Assembly: GCA_041399205.1 (NCBI GenBank)
Contig: JAWKTK010000011.1
Coordinates: 124,001 to 188,000, forward strand
From: JAGQOZ01 sp041399205
GTDB taxonomy: Bacteria; Planctomycetota; Planctomycetia; Pirellulales; Pirellulaceae
Length of the DNA stretch: 64,000 nucleotides
Reading direction: 5' to 3'
In this document: in pieces, positions 10,162-18,794 of the stretch
Layout of the letters: each line of letters starts with the position of its first letter
Position numbering within the stretch: the stretch's first letter is position 1
Translations under genes and position numbers: made by a program
The notes under the pieces: model-generated
The model's database searches: none
Seen by the model: only the letters and a program-made list of their open reading frames with translations
Told to the model about the DNA's origin: nothing

Positions 10162-10944
10162 CTAGCGAAAGAATCGCATCCAATCAATAGCCGACTCCTG
10201 GATCAACCATTGTAGATGCACAGCCATGGCGGGTAAAAACACGAGCAACGCTCCCAACCCCACCGTCAAACGCAACGTAAATCCCAGCGAAAAAATATTG
10301 ATCTGGGGCGACGCCTTCATCAGTACGCCCAGCATGACAATCGTCAAGAACAAACAGATGCCTACCGGCGCGGCTAACAACACACCGTCGCGGTGTACCT
10401 GTGACGATTCAACCACCAAGGCATCAAGCGGAGCGTCGCTCCAGAATTTTCCAATCGGAAGGGCAAAAAAGGACTGGTACACAACGGTGAGAATGCCATG
10501 ATGAACATTCGCACCTAACAATAGCAGAATGGCAAACGACTGAAAGATTTCACCCACGATGTTCGTCATCACATTGGTGCCTGGGTCAATCAGAGATGCT
10601 TGGTTGAGTCCCATTTCGTTACCAATGTACGAACCAGCGATTCGAGCTGGTTCGAGAAACAGACCAAACGCAAAACCAATGGCGCCGCCTACGATTACTT
10701 CGCGAAGAACGCAAACGGCAAATTGCAGCCAGGCGGCAGGGCCATCCGCCGCCGAAGCATGAAACAGCATGTGATTCGGTACGATTGGAAACCAGCACAG
10801 CGTGAGCGAAACTGACAGGCCGACTTTCACCAGATTTGGCAATCGTCTTCCGCCAAATAGCGGAAAAAACACAATGAAGGCGCCTATCCGAGTCAGCATG
10901 AGGACAAAGCCCAGAATCAGCGGTTCCAGCATGTATTGCGTCAT
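10162..10944 (-). CDS. fliR: flagellar export gate protein FliR
   Basis: A 260-residue integral membrane protein, the same size as typical FliR. Family features include LTRIGAFIVFFPLFGGRRLP near the start and an EMGLNQASLIDP segment in the middle. The start ATG at 10944 (MTQYMLEPL) overlaps a TGA as ATGA. A 20-residue in-frame extension from 11004 reads through the adjacent 41-bp repeats in a non-native frame and is rejected. FliR forms the helical export gate with FliP and FliQ. Translation is probably coupled to the preceding mini-ORF chain rather than directly to fliQ. Confidence 0.96.
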   Translation of the reverse strand: MTQYMLEPLILGFVLMLTRIGAFIVFFPLFGGRRLPNLVKVGLSVSLTLCWFPIVPNHMLFHASAADGPAAWLQFAVCVLREVIVGGAIGFAFGLFLEPARIAGSYIGNEMGLNQASLIDPGTNVMTNIVGEIFQSFAILLLLGANVHHGILTVVYQSFFALPIGKFWSDAPLDALVVESSQVHRDGVLLAAPVGICLFLTIVMLGVLMKASPQINIFSLGFTLRLTVGLGALLVFLPAMAVHLQWLIQESAIDWMRFFR

Positions 10945-11134
10945 CGACCGGCCTCGGCGGCATAGTAAAAAGCGTGTTGTGTCATCGACCGGCCTCGGCG
11001 GCATAGTAAAAAACGTGTTGTGTCATCGACCGGCGTCGGTGGCATAGTAAAAAGCGTGTTGTGTCATCGACCGGCGTCGGTGGCATAGTAAAAAGCGGGT
11101 TGCGTCATCGACCGGCCTCGGCGGCATAGTAAAA
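10938..11134 (-). repeat. 41-bp tandem repeat, about 4.8 copies, at the fliQ-fliR junction
   Basis: The anchor GTCATCGACCGG (plus strand) recurs at 10940, 10981, 11022, 11063 and 11104, an exact 41-bp period. The last copy is the authentic 3' end of fliQ and the first edge is the authentic start of fliR, so the array grew by tandem duplication of the fliQ-end/fliR-start segment. Copies differ by only a few substitutions (for example GCCGCCGAG versus GCCACCGAC on the minus strand). 41 is not a multiple of three. Confidence 0.97.
10941..11108 (-). CDS. chain of four 14-codon mini-ORFs linking fliQ to fliR by ATGA overlaps
   Basis: On the minus strand the mini-ORFs lie at 11064-11108, 11023-11067, 10982-11026 and 10941-10985. 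Their products read MTQPAFYYATDAGR, MTQHAFYYATDAGR, MTQHVFYYAAEAGR and MTQHAFYYAAEAGR. Each ATG overlaps the previous stop as ATGA: the first overlaps the fliQ stop, and the last stop overlaps the fliR ATG. The first three residues copy the FliR start (MTQ) and the last nine copy the FliQ end (FYYAAEAGR). I infer that ribosomes could re-initiate along the chain. Whether the peptides exist or matter is unknown. Confidence 0.7.
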
Positions 11135-11374
11135 CATGTTCTGGGCAAAGTTCATCAGCACATGCAAGGACCACGGTAATGTGAAGGCAAGCACTAGCCC
11201 CACTGCAAAAATGCGTGGCGCAAAACTCAGAGTTTGCTCTTGGATGCTGGTGACCGTCTGAAAGATGCTAATCGCCAAACCGACCAACAGACTGACCGCG
11301 ATCGTGGGAGCTGTCAGCAGCAGTGACGTGTAAAACAGTTCACGACCAATCTGGACGACCGTATCCATCTCCAT
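11105..11374 (-). CDS. fliQ: flagellar export gate protein FliQ
   Basis: An 89-residue two-helix membrane protein, the normal FliQ length, containing LLVGLAISIFQTVTSIQEQTLSF and LPWSLHVLMNFAQN. I chose ATG 11374 (MEMDTVVQIG) because AGGAGAAG lies 7 nt upstream; a GTG at 11392 would place that ribosome binding site inside the gene. FliQ packs around the FliP-FliR gate. Its final nine codons were captured in the downstream tandem array. Confidence 0.95.
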   Translation of the reverse strand: MEMDTVVQIGRELFYTSLLLTAPTIAVSLLVGLAISIFQTVTSIQEQTLSFAPRIFAVGLVLAFTLPWSLHVLMNFAQNMFYYAAEAGR

Positions 11375-11418
11375 AACACTTCTCCTGGTCACATTGCTGT
11401 GATGTTCATGACTGGCGG

Positions 11419-12110
11419 CTATCCAAAGCTGGAACTCAACGCCTGGGCTACTAGTCGCCAGCCGTCGACTAACACAAACAATAACACTTTGAATGGTAGC
11501 GACAGCATCATGGGCGGCATCATCATCATGCCTAACGACATTAAGATGGTAGATACCACTAGGTCAATCAGCATGAACGGGATGTAGATGCAAAATCCCA
11601 TGATAAAGGCGGTTTTGAGTTCGCTCATCATGAACGCCGGCACTAACACTCGTAGCTTGGTGTCTTCCGGCGTACGGCGGTTCTTCTCGAGACAATTCGA
11701 CGAACAGCCGCAATGTCGTCTTTGCGAGTTTGATACAGCATGAATGATTTCAGTTCCGAAGTCGCCAGCGCAATCGCTTCCACTCCGGCAATTTTGCCAT
11801 CCACGTACGGCGTAATCGCTTTTTCGGCCACCGCATCAATCGTTGGGCCCATGATAAACATGGTCAAAAACAGCGACATGCCCAAGACCACCGGCGTAGG
11901 CGGAATTTCCTGAGTGGTTAACGCTCGCCGGACAAAAGAAAAGACAATGACAATTCGAGTGAACGCGGTTAGGGAAACCAATGCCGTGGTCAGAAACGCA
12001 AAGCCGCCCATGAACAAGGCAACTTGGATGGGAGTGGCTAGTTCGCCCAGGTTTTCCGACTGTGTTACTCGAGCGGCAAGGTCTAGGTAAGCGTTGGTCT
12101 GCGGGTCCAC
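11419..12110 (-). pseudogene. fliP: flagellar export gate protein FliP, interrupted by frameshift(s)
   Basis: The 5' frame (12110 to about 11710) gives a good FliP N-terminus with TAFTRIVIVFSFVRRAL, FLTMFIMGP and [10 protein letters not shown]. The 3' frame (from about 11690 to 11419) gives [27 protein letters not shown] and [11 protein letters not shown]. The frame changes twice in the gap: removing one base at about 11708 and one at about 11686 restores [20 protein letters not shown], which matches the family pattern for this stretch. The rest of the export gate is intact, so the breaks may be sequence errors rather than gene death. Confidence 0.9.
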
Positions 12111-12910
12111 GATGGCGCCTCCATGTAGTTGGACGAATTCGTTTCGAAAAGGCTGCGTCGCGAGGAACCGTTGTCTAGCGAATGCGAGTCATGGCTGTCG
12201 GCAGGTGCAAGCGGTGTGTTCGAATCAAGTTGATCCATCACATCCACAAAATCGCTGGACAAGACTTCCATATGCTGCAGGCCGTGCGCATCCATTCCTA
12301 ATAACACTTTGTGCTGCCCAACTCGTACCAGTCGCAATTGGACTTTGCCATTCACCTGCAATGATTCCACAACCGCCAATTCGGACACCGCTTGTTTGTT
12401 GGGCACGTTGGACTTGAGCCAACGTTTGGCCAACAACAGCGTTCCGCCGCACAGGATCATCACTCCGAAGGTGGCGAACACAAGCTGGCTGACCACTTGC
12501 GCAAAATCGATTTTTTCAGGCGAATGGGCCGGCGTGATTTGACTGGGAGTGTCTTGTTCGTACCACGGCTTGCTGGCGACGGCTGTGGGAGCGGGCAAGT
12601 CGTCTTGTTCGGCCGGTTCCAGGCGTCGCACCTGCGTTGATTTGGACACGCGATTCGTGGCACCTACGGTTCGGGGCGAAGGCGAATCTTGAACATCACC
12701 TTCGTTCGAATCTCCGGGGGTTGCGGAAGTAGAAGGATGCCCATTCGCCGAGACTGATTCCGGCGTGCTGGCTTGGATTTGTCTAAACGCTGCCAGAATG
12801 GCGTCCGAACCGGTTGGTTCCGTTTCGTTCGCGCAAGCTGAGTTTGTGCAACAAGCCAATCTGACCAGCAGCAGAAAACCAACCGTCCGTCGAGTGTAGG
12901 GCCAATCCAT
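12083..12910 (-). CDS. fliO: flagellar biosynthesis protein FliO
   Basis: A 275-residue protein with an N-terminal signal-like hydrophobic stretch, a long low-complexity Ser/Thr/Pro region, one transmembrane helix at about 145-168 (VFATFGVMILCGGTLLLAKRW), and a C-terminal cytoplasmic domain with VVESLQVNGKVQLRLVRVG and HKVLLGMDAHG typical of FliO. FliO helps assemble the FliP ring. Its 3' end overlaps the fliP start by 28 nt, so the two are probably translationally coupled. The periplasmic N-terminal extension is longer than in enterobacteria. Confidence 0.88.
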   Translation of the reverse strand: MDWPYTRRTVGFLLLVRLACCTNSACANETEPTGSDAILAAFRQIQASTPESVSANGHPSTSATPGDSNEGDVQDSPSPRTVGATNRVSKSTQVRRLEPAEQDDLPAPTAVASKPWYEQDTPSQITPAHSPEKIDFAQVVSQLVFATFGVMILCGGTLLLAKRWLKSNVPNKQAVSELAVVESLQVNGKVQLRLVRVGQHKVLLGMDAHGLQHMEVLSSDFVDVMDQLDSNTPLAPADSHDSHSLDNGSSRRSLFETNSSNYMEAPSWTRRPTLT

Positions 12911-13246
12911 AGCCGCATTCCTTTCTGCCCAATGAAATCCTAGAACGATCGATTCTTCGGAATACGACCTGGCAGACCTTGAAGACTTTGCGGATTACAA
13001 AGAGTTTGCAGTGGAAATTCTGCTGTCATAGCGACGGCCAGCCGCAATGTAAAGCGACGGCGGATTCACAGTGCCGAGACATCATTGTCGGCTTGCCGAA
13101 CACAGGCTGACATCGGGATTGCTTGGGGGCAGCGAATGTGAAAACGAAAAAAGCGAACAACCTGGATTGCTCGCTTTTTCGTCCGAAGGAATCCGAGAAG
13201 AACCCAGATAAGATTCGGAGGGTTGTTTTTCGTAGCCGGTTTAGGC
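12911..13246. other. intergenic region between flagellin and fliO
   Basis: It holds the flagellin terminator at 13148-13179. I saw no other coding or structured element and no confident promoter for fliO. Confidence 0.6.
13148..13179 (-). terminator. intrinsic terminator of flagellin
   Basis: An inverted repeat with arms AAAAAGCGA and TCGCTTTTT, extended by CAA/TTG across one mismatch, and a loop CCTGGA. The outer A/T runs supply the U-tract in the minus-strand transcript. It lies about 70 nt beyond the flagellin stop. Confidence 0.85.
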
Positions 13247-14692
13247 TTACAGCAGCGAAAGGACCAACTGGCTGGTCTGGTTGGCGTTCGACAGAATCGA
13301 AGTACCTGCCTGAACCAAAACCTGCTGTTTGGTGAAGTTGGCGATTTCCGAAGCAAAGTCGGTATCTCGAATCACCGATTCCGCAGCCACTGAGTTTTCC
13401 AAGGTGGTTTGCAAGTTGCTGGCCGTCGATTCCAACGTATTCTGCTGGAACGCACCCAATGCACCTCGCAAGTTGGTGATTTCGTCGATGGCCGCATCAA
13501 TGACGGCGATGGAGTCTTGAGCTTCTGTGTCGGTCAGAACACTGATTTCCGCTAGGCTAGTAAACTTATTTCCTTCGACTCCAACACCAAGTGAGTCCGG
13601 ATTCGCCTTATCTACGCCAATCGATGCGGTTTGGTATGCATTTGGACCGATTTGGAACGTGAGACGATCGTCGGCAAGTGCAATGATGGCTTGGCTGTCG
13701 GCTCCAGCACCCACGGTTAGTGCTGGATCCGTCCCATCTTCCGCGAACCGAATAGTTAGTCCTTTTGCAACCCCGCTGTCCGCCGTGACTACGTTGCCAT
13801 CGCCCGTATAATTCACTGTTGGCGCACCGACGGCTGAACCAGTAAACGATGCTACAACGTCGACACCTTGACCGGTAATCGTTGCAATTCCGATACCCGA
13901 ACTATCCGCAGCAGCTACGACATTGGAGACAACAGATATCTCGTTAGCGCTGCCAAATCCACGAGAATAGAGACGGGTTTCACCGCCGGCGCCGCCCTTA
14001 TCTGCGGTCACGCCCGTCTCACTAGTGTATTCGTTGATACGTTTGACAACGGCGTCCTGATCCATGCCTTGGTTCAATTCGATAGCAACGCCGTTGACAT
14101 TAACAATTTCATCGGCGGCAAGTGTTGTTGTTTGCAACGTGCCCGCTTCCGCAACGGCTCGTTGCCCTTGCGTAACGACTTCCACACTATAGTTGTCAAC
14201 CGTTACGGAGGAATTGGCTCGCACGAAGTCGACATTGGTATTCGTAGACGTCGCATTGTAGCCCGCCGAGCCGTCCAACAGCTTTTTATTGGCGAATTGT
14301 GTGTTGTTGGCAATACGATTAATGGTATCCAAGGCGTTATCAATTTCCGCTTGGTTAGCAGCCAACGCGTCTGCGTCATTCACACCAGAGTTCGCTGCGT
14401 CCAACGCCAAGCCGCGAGCTCGATTGAGCAGTGTGCTGATTTCGTTCAAGGCACCTTCCGCCGTTTGAACCACGGTAACGCCCTTGTTGGCGTTTTCGAT
14501 GGCTTGTTCGATACCTACGATTTGAGCTCGTTGCTTTTCCGAAATCACCAACGCGGCAGGACCGTCGGCACCTCGGTTCACTTTCAAACCAGACGACAAT
14601 CGTTCCAGCGATTTGCCCAACGATTTGGACGAACGAGCCAGATTGTTCTGTGCTGTAATGGACGACACGTTGTTGGCAATGACAAGGCTCAT
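13247..14692 (-). CDS. fliC: flagellin
   Basis: A 481-residue filament protein. The N-terminal D0/D1 region is clear (NNVSSITAQNNLARSSKSLG, LERLSSGLKVNRGADGPA), as is the C-terminal D1/D0 region (VIRDTDFASEIANFTKQQVL, QAGTSILSNANQTSQLVLSLL). The centre (about 150-360) is a variable, Ala/Gly/Thr-rich surface domain. GAAAGGG precedes the ATG as ribosome binding site. It sits directly upstream of the export-gate genes on the same strand but has its own terminator, so it is probably a separate transcript. Confidence 0.97.
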   Translation of the reverse strand: MSLVIANNVSSITAQNNLARSSKSLGKSLERLSSGLKVNRGADGPAALVISEKQRAQIVGIEQAIENANKGVTVVQTAEGALNEISTLLNRARGLALDAANSGVNDADALAANQAEIDNALDTINRIANNTQFANKKLLDGSAGYNATSTNTNVDFVRANSSVTVDNYSVEVVTQGQRAVAEAGTLQTTTLAADEIVNVNGVAIELNQGMDQDAVVKRINEYTSETGVTADKGGAGGETRLYSRGFGSANEISVVSNVVAAADSSGIGIATITGQGVDVVASFTGSAVGAPTVNYTGDGNVVTADSGVAKGLTIRFAEDGTDPALTVGAGADSQAIIALADDRLTFQIGPNAYQTASIGVDKANPDSLGVGVEGNKFTSLAEISVLTDTEAQDSIAVIDAAIDEITNLRGALGAFQQNTLESTASNLQTTLENSVAAESVIRDTDFASEIANFTKQQVLVQAGTSILSNANQTSQLVLSLL

Positions 14693-15378
14693 TGTAACCC
14701 TTTCAAAAAGACTCTTGACTCCTGAGCCGCGAACTACCTAGCCATCCGTAACAAATTGCTCCCTACCAGTAACCTCAAAAGACGCGGATCAAACTAACTT
14801 GAAAAAGACGGAACCGTTTAGCGGACCATCACAACCTGCAAACTTTATCGAAGCAATCAAACGTAGCTTGCGGTATCGGCGCAGAAAATCACAAAAAGCC
14901 TGACCATCCAATGTCTACTTCTTTCCAATGTGCGGCTTGTATGACAAGCGTTTGTCAGTTACTACGAACCTGTAACTGGAAAGCACCGAGCAGCTTCGTA
15001 GAAACCGCAGTGCCGCAGCAAGAATATTTCGTGATACGAAACTGTCACCGTAAAATTTGCTGGGCGAAGAATAAGCGCCGATTCGAAAGAATTGACATTC
15101 TCCGGACCAGCTACGCCAGCAGCAACTGCGCAGCCTGATCAAGCACAAACTGGATGTGCTTCGAAATGCGACGGAAATCGAACCTAGCGGGTGACCGAGT
15201 CGCGAAATTGGAAAGCCCAGTAGAACGCCGACGATCGTTGGCGTCCTATCAAGAGAAAACGCCAACAAGCGAAAGGAAAGCCGCGTTATCGAGGTGTCGC
15301 GTCCAATGCCTAGTCAATCGAGTGCCGGGCAGATAAGGTAACATCTCTGTGAGAAAATGACGAATATGCGAGTTCATT
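14693..15378. other. 686-nt intergenic region between divergent flagellin and mutS-like genes
   Basis: No coding sequence is credible here. It must hold the flagellin promoter (minus) and the promoter of the mutS-like gene (plus). A palindrome TGACAAGCGTTTGTCA (6-bp arms, 4-bp spacer) at 14942-14957 could be an operator. I found no convincing sigma-28 or sigma-54 box. Confidence 0.45.
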
Positions 15379-17280
15379 TTGCGAGACCTCTCCTTGAGCC
15401 GAACCGAGAATCCTGAAGTTGTGATAGCCCCCGACGAATATTACCAGCGGCGTCTGGAGTCGTTGCAGCAAAGCTTCGACGAATGTAACCGCACCGGTGA
15501 TTGGTTGTCCAAGAGCCGCGGCATTGCGTTTTTTACGTCGCTGGGATTGCTGCTGATGGCCGTGAACGCCGAAGATCAGGCAACGGCTTGGTACTGGGCA
15601 TCGGGCGTTTTGTTTTTGGGATTTGTGGCGTTGGTGACTTGGCATGAAGCGGTGATTCGCCGACAGGCTTTGATTGAATTTCGCATGAAAATCAATCGCC
15701 AACAGCAGCATCGACGCCAGCGTAATTGGGATGAAATTCGCACGCCCGATGTCATTGTTCCACCTGAACACGTCGCATTAGCCGCTGATCTGAATCTGTT
15801 TGGCAACGGGTCTCTGTTTCAACTTTTGTGCACAGCCCACACGACGTTTGGCGTACGGTTTCTGCAGCAGTGGATGCTGAATCCGGCCGAACCCAGCGAG
15901 ATCGTTTGTCGCCAACAAACTGCTGTGGCGCTGGCTAACCAGAACGAATTTCGTGAACAGCTACAACTTCAATCCATGATTCTGGCGCACAGCCCCGCCG
16001 GGCCGGATCGAATTGTCCAATGGGCAGAAGGGCCAATGTGGCTGGCCCGCCGAAGTTGGTTGAAATGGTTGGTTCGCGGCTTGACTGCACTGTCCATGAC
16101 GCTGCCAATCCTCTGGTTGGCCGGTTGGTTGCCTTCGCCCTGGGGAATTTACCTGTTGGGCGGCGTGATTGTGGTGAACGTGTTAGTGAATGTGTTGTTT
16201 ACCGGTCGAGTGCACGAGATTTTTGATTCGGTAGATTCGAAAGCGCATGATCTGAAAGCGTACCAGCATCTGTTTGAGTTGGTCGATTCGCTTCCAACCG
16301 AAACGGATAAATTGCGGCAGCTTCGCGAAAAGATGGGCGACGCTGGAGCCAGTCGGCAGACGCTCGGCCAGTTGTCACGAATCATGGCGTTTGCCAATCT
16401 CAGACGTTCGCCAATGTTCGGTGTGTTGCATATCCTGATTCAGCTGGTCTGGCTGCTGGATTTTCATGTGCTGGATTGGCTGGAATCGTGGCAAGCCAAG
16501 CACGGCCAGAAACCTCGACGGTGGTTTGAGGCCGTGGGTGAGTTGGAAGCCATTTGCTGTTTGGCTTATTTGCATTTCGATAATCCAGAATGGGCCTTCC
16601 CTGCAGTACGTCAGGAACAAGAAACCGTGGACGCGTTGCAATTGGGCCATCCACTTCTGGCAGCCAAAGACGGCGTCGCCAACGACGTGAACGTTGGTCC
16701 GGCTGGTCGATTCCTGTTGGTGACCGGTTCCAACATGTCTGGCAAGAGCACGCTGTTACGTTCCTTGGGTGCGAACGTGGTGTTGGCACAGATGGGAGCT
16801 CCCGTGTGCGCGAAGCAGTTCGTGATACCTCGGCTGTTGGTGGCCACCAGCATGCGAATCCAGGATTCGCTGAATGACGGTGTGTCGTTCTTTATGGCGG
16901 AACTGAAACGCTTGAAAGAGATTGTCGACATGGCACAGCGCCAAGCCGATTCGCCCATGACGCTGATGTTTCTGCTGGACGAAATCTTGCAGGGAACCAA
17001 TTCCGTTGAACGCCAGATTGCCGTGGTGAAAGTGATTGGCCATTTGGTGAAGTGCCGCGCCCTGGGAGCGGTTTCTACGCATGACTTAGATCTGGCCGGG
17101 CATGCGGAAATCAAAGACCATTGCCAAACGGTCCATTTTCGCGAAACCATTTCGGCGCAAGACGGCCGCGAAGTCATGACGTTTGACTATAAAATGCGAC
17201 AAGGCGTGGCCACCACAACCAACGCCTTGAAACTGTTGAAACTTGTCGGGCTGTCGGAATCATCGCCCGAATCGTCTTGA
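15379..17280 (+). CDS. membrane-anchored MutS-like ATPase
   Basis: A 633-residue protein whose C-terminal half is a MutS domain V ATPase. The P-loop is TGSNMSGKSTLL (near residue 450), Walker B is LMFLLDEILQGTNS, and the switch histidine lies in GAVSTHDLDLA. A MutS core/lever-like helical region precedes it. The mismatch-recognition domain I is absent. Hydrophobic helices lie near residues 50-90 and 215-260, suggesting membrane attachment. Proteins of this architecture are not orthologues of mismatch-repair MutS and their role is not established. The TTG start is weak, so the true start may differ. Confidence 0.85.
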   Translation: MRDLSLSRTENPEVVIAPDEYYQRRLESLQQSFDECNRTGDWLSKSRGIAFFTSLGLLLMAVNAEDQATAWYWASGVLFLGFVALVTWHEAVIRRQALIEFRMKINRQQQHRRQRNWDEIRTPDVIVPPEHVALAADLNLFGNGSLFQLLCTAHTTFGVRFLQQWMLNPAEPSEIVCRQQTAVALANQNEFREQLQLQSMILAHSPAGPDRIVQWAEGPMWLARRSWLKWLVRGLTALSMTLPILWLAGWLPSPWGIYLLGGVIVVNVLVNVLFTGRVHEIFDSVDSKAHDLKAYQHLFELVDSLPTETDKLRQLREKMGDAGASRQTLGQLSRIMAFANLRRSPMFGVLHILIQLVWLLDFHVLDWLESWQAKHGQKPRRWFEAVGELEAICCLAYLHFDNPEWAFPAVRQEQETVDALQLGHPLLAAKDGVANDVNVGPAGRFLLVTGSNMSGKSTLLRSLGANVVLAQMGAPVCAKQFVIPRLLVATSMRIQDSLNDGVSFFMAELKRLKEIVDMAQRQADSPMTLMFLLDEILQGTNSVERQIAVVKVIGHLVKCRALGAVSTHDLDLAGHAEIKDHCQTVHFRETISAQDGREVMTFDYKMRQGVATTTNALKLLKLVGLSESSPESS

Positions 17281-17593
17281 AATTGGTCTCCCGCCCAACG
17301 TTCGTGTTCACTCGCTCGCGTTTTTTGAAGTTGCGCTTTTTCATAGCCCGAAACGTAAGTGAGGGGAAACGGAGTGATTCTCTGGTCCCTCGCTGACGCT
17401 TCGGGCTAGGAAATTACGCCGAAAAAACGCGAGTACGCAACTTCAAAACTCTCGCTTCGGGCGAGGATATTCCGCCGAAAAACGAGAATGCGGAACGTTC
17501 AAGCCAACGCGTGGCCACGAACCTGAGCAGCTTGAAACACTGACACATCGCTGGTCACGACGATTTGAACCAAACGTGCCGAAGTGCCGAATC
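17281..17593. other. intergenic region between mutS-like gene and rplS
   Basis: A convergent 3'-3' interval occupied mainly by the nested palindrome at 17324-17447. No small gene is seen; the palindrome may double as a terminator for both neighbours. Confidence 0.6.
17324..17447. repeat. nested palindromic intergenic element
   Basis: The outer arms TTTGAAGTTGCG (17324-17335) and CGCAACTTCAAA (17436-17447) are perfect complements. The inner arms TAGCCCGAAACG (17344-17355) and CGCTTCGGGCTA (17397-17408) pair almost fully and continue as GTAAGTGAGGG/CCCTCGCTGAC. A diverged element of the same plan lies at 34855-34967. Confidence 0.85.
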
Positions 17594-17947
17594 CTAGCGG
17601 CGACGTTCTTTCAAACGAACTGCCTTGCCCACACGGTCTCGCAAGAAATACAATTTCGCTCGACGAACAACGCTGGAACGTTTGACTTCAACCTTGTCCA
17701 CTCGAGGCGAATGGATTGGAAACTTTCGTTCTACACCTTCGCCTGCCACGATCCGACGCACGGTAAAGGTTTCTTCAATTCCAGAACCAGCTCGCGCAAT
17801 CACCGTACCGGTGAAGACTTGGATACGTTCTTTGTCGCCTTCCAGAATCTTGGTGTGCACGTCCACCGTGTCGCCGATTTCAAACTGAGGCGGTTCGGCC
17901 TTCATGCTGCTTTCGGCTACTTGCTTTAGAATTTGTTGCTTGTTCAT
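17594..17947 (-). CDS. rplS: 50S ribosomal protein L19
   Basis: A 117-residue protein of normal L19 length, with [54 protein letters not shown] and [16 protein letters not shown]19 sits at the 30S-50S interface. It ends the ffh-rpsP-trmD-rplS order, 63 nt after trmD. Confidence 0.98.
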   Translation of the reverse strand: MNKQQILKQVAESSMKAEPPQFEIGDTVDVHTKILEGDKERIQVFTGTVIARAGSGIEETFTVRRIVAGEGVERKFPIHSPRVDKVEVKRSSVVRRAKLYFLRDRVGKAVRLKERRR

Positions 17948-18010
17948 GACAGCACCTATGTTATCTAACTGAATCGAATTCGATTTGAGTTACTTGCGTT
18001 TTCGGTTAGG

Positions 18011-18712
18011 TCACGCGTCTGACTTTTCATCTAGTAAATCAGACCGTCGTTGTTCGGTTCGTCGGATGCTTTCTGACTTTCGCCAAGCGGCAATGCGACC
18101 ATGATCACCGCTCAGCAAAATGTCCGGCACCACGTGGCCTCGGTATTCAGGAGGCCGAGTGTACTGGGCGTATTCCAGTAGCCGGTTTCCCGACGAAAAG
18201 GAATCGTCCTGGTTACTTTGTTCATGGCCCAGTACGCCGGGCACCATGCGTACCAACGTATCTACAACCACCATTGCTGCAACTTCTCCGCCATTGAGGA
18301 TAAAGTCGCCGATCGACAATTCATACGGCTGCAGGATATCGACAACTCGTTGGTCAAAGCCTTCGTATCGTCCGCACAGCACAATGAATCGATTTTCCGA
18401 GCTACTCAGCTGTTCCACAACGCGTTGATCTAATCGATTCCCTTGCGGAGTCGTTAAGACTACCAAGCCAGGTTTTTCGGCCAACGCCTGAACCGCCTCG
18501 ACACACTCGACAACTACGTCTACTTTGATGACCATTCCTGGGCCACCACCGTACGGTCGGTCGTCCACCGTATTATGTTTGTTTTTGGCCCACAGTCGCA
18601 AATCGTGAACGTGGACTTCCACCAAACCGTTTTCAATTGCCTTGTTCAGCAAGCTTTGGCCCAAGTAGCCCGAAAACATTTCGGGAAACAACGTCACAAT
18701 GTCAAAACGCAT
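18011..18712 (-). CDS. trmD: tRNA (guanine-N1-)-methyltransferase TrmD
   Basis: A 233-residue SPOUT methyltransferase that makes m1G37 in tRNA using S-adenosylmethionine. The start MRFDIVTLFPEMF (ATG 18712) is the family start; a longer frame to 18871 would overlap rpsP. Motifs include DDRPYGGGPGMV, FIVLCGRYEGFDQRV and ELSIGDFILNGGEVAAM, which form the trefoil-knot cofactor site. It lies between rpsP and rplS; the usual neighbour rimM is missing. Confidence 0.97.
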   Translation of the reverse strand: MRFDIVTLFPEMFSGYLGQSLLNKAIENGLVEVHVHDLRLWAKNKHNTVDDRPYGGGPGMVIKVDVVVECVEAVQALAEKPGLVVLTTPQGNRLDQRVVEQLSSSENRFIVLCGRYEGFDQRVVDILQPYELSIGDFILNGGEVAAMVVVDTLVRMVPGVLGHEQSNQDDSFSSGNRLLEYAQYTRPPEYRGHVVPDILLSGDHGRIAAWRKSESIRRTEQRRSDLLDEKSDA

Positions 18713-18794
18713 TGTGTGGGGCATCACCGCTGAACCTTTATCCAAACGAACGTCCGAATTCGCGAAGCAAACATTACTCCGCCAACCGTTCGGG

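Noticed and set aside
10938..11134. CRISPR array
   Set aside because: Units are contiguous 41-bp tandem copies without unique spacers, and they derive from fliQ/fliR coding ends; no cas gene is nearby.
14840..14860. sigma-28-like promoter for flagellin
   Set aside because: A CGATAA box was found, but no TAAA at the expected spacing.
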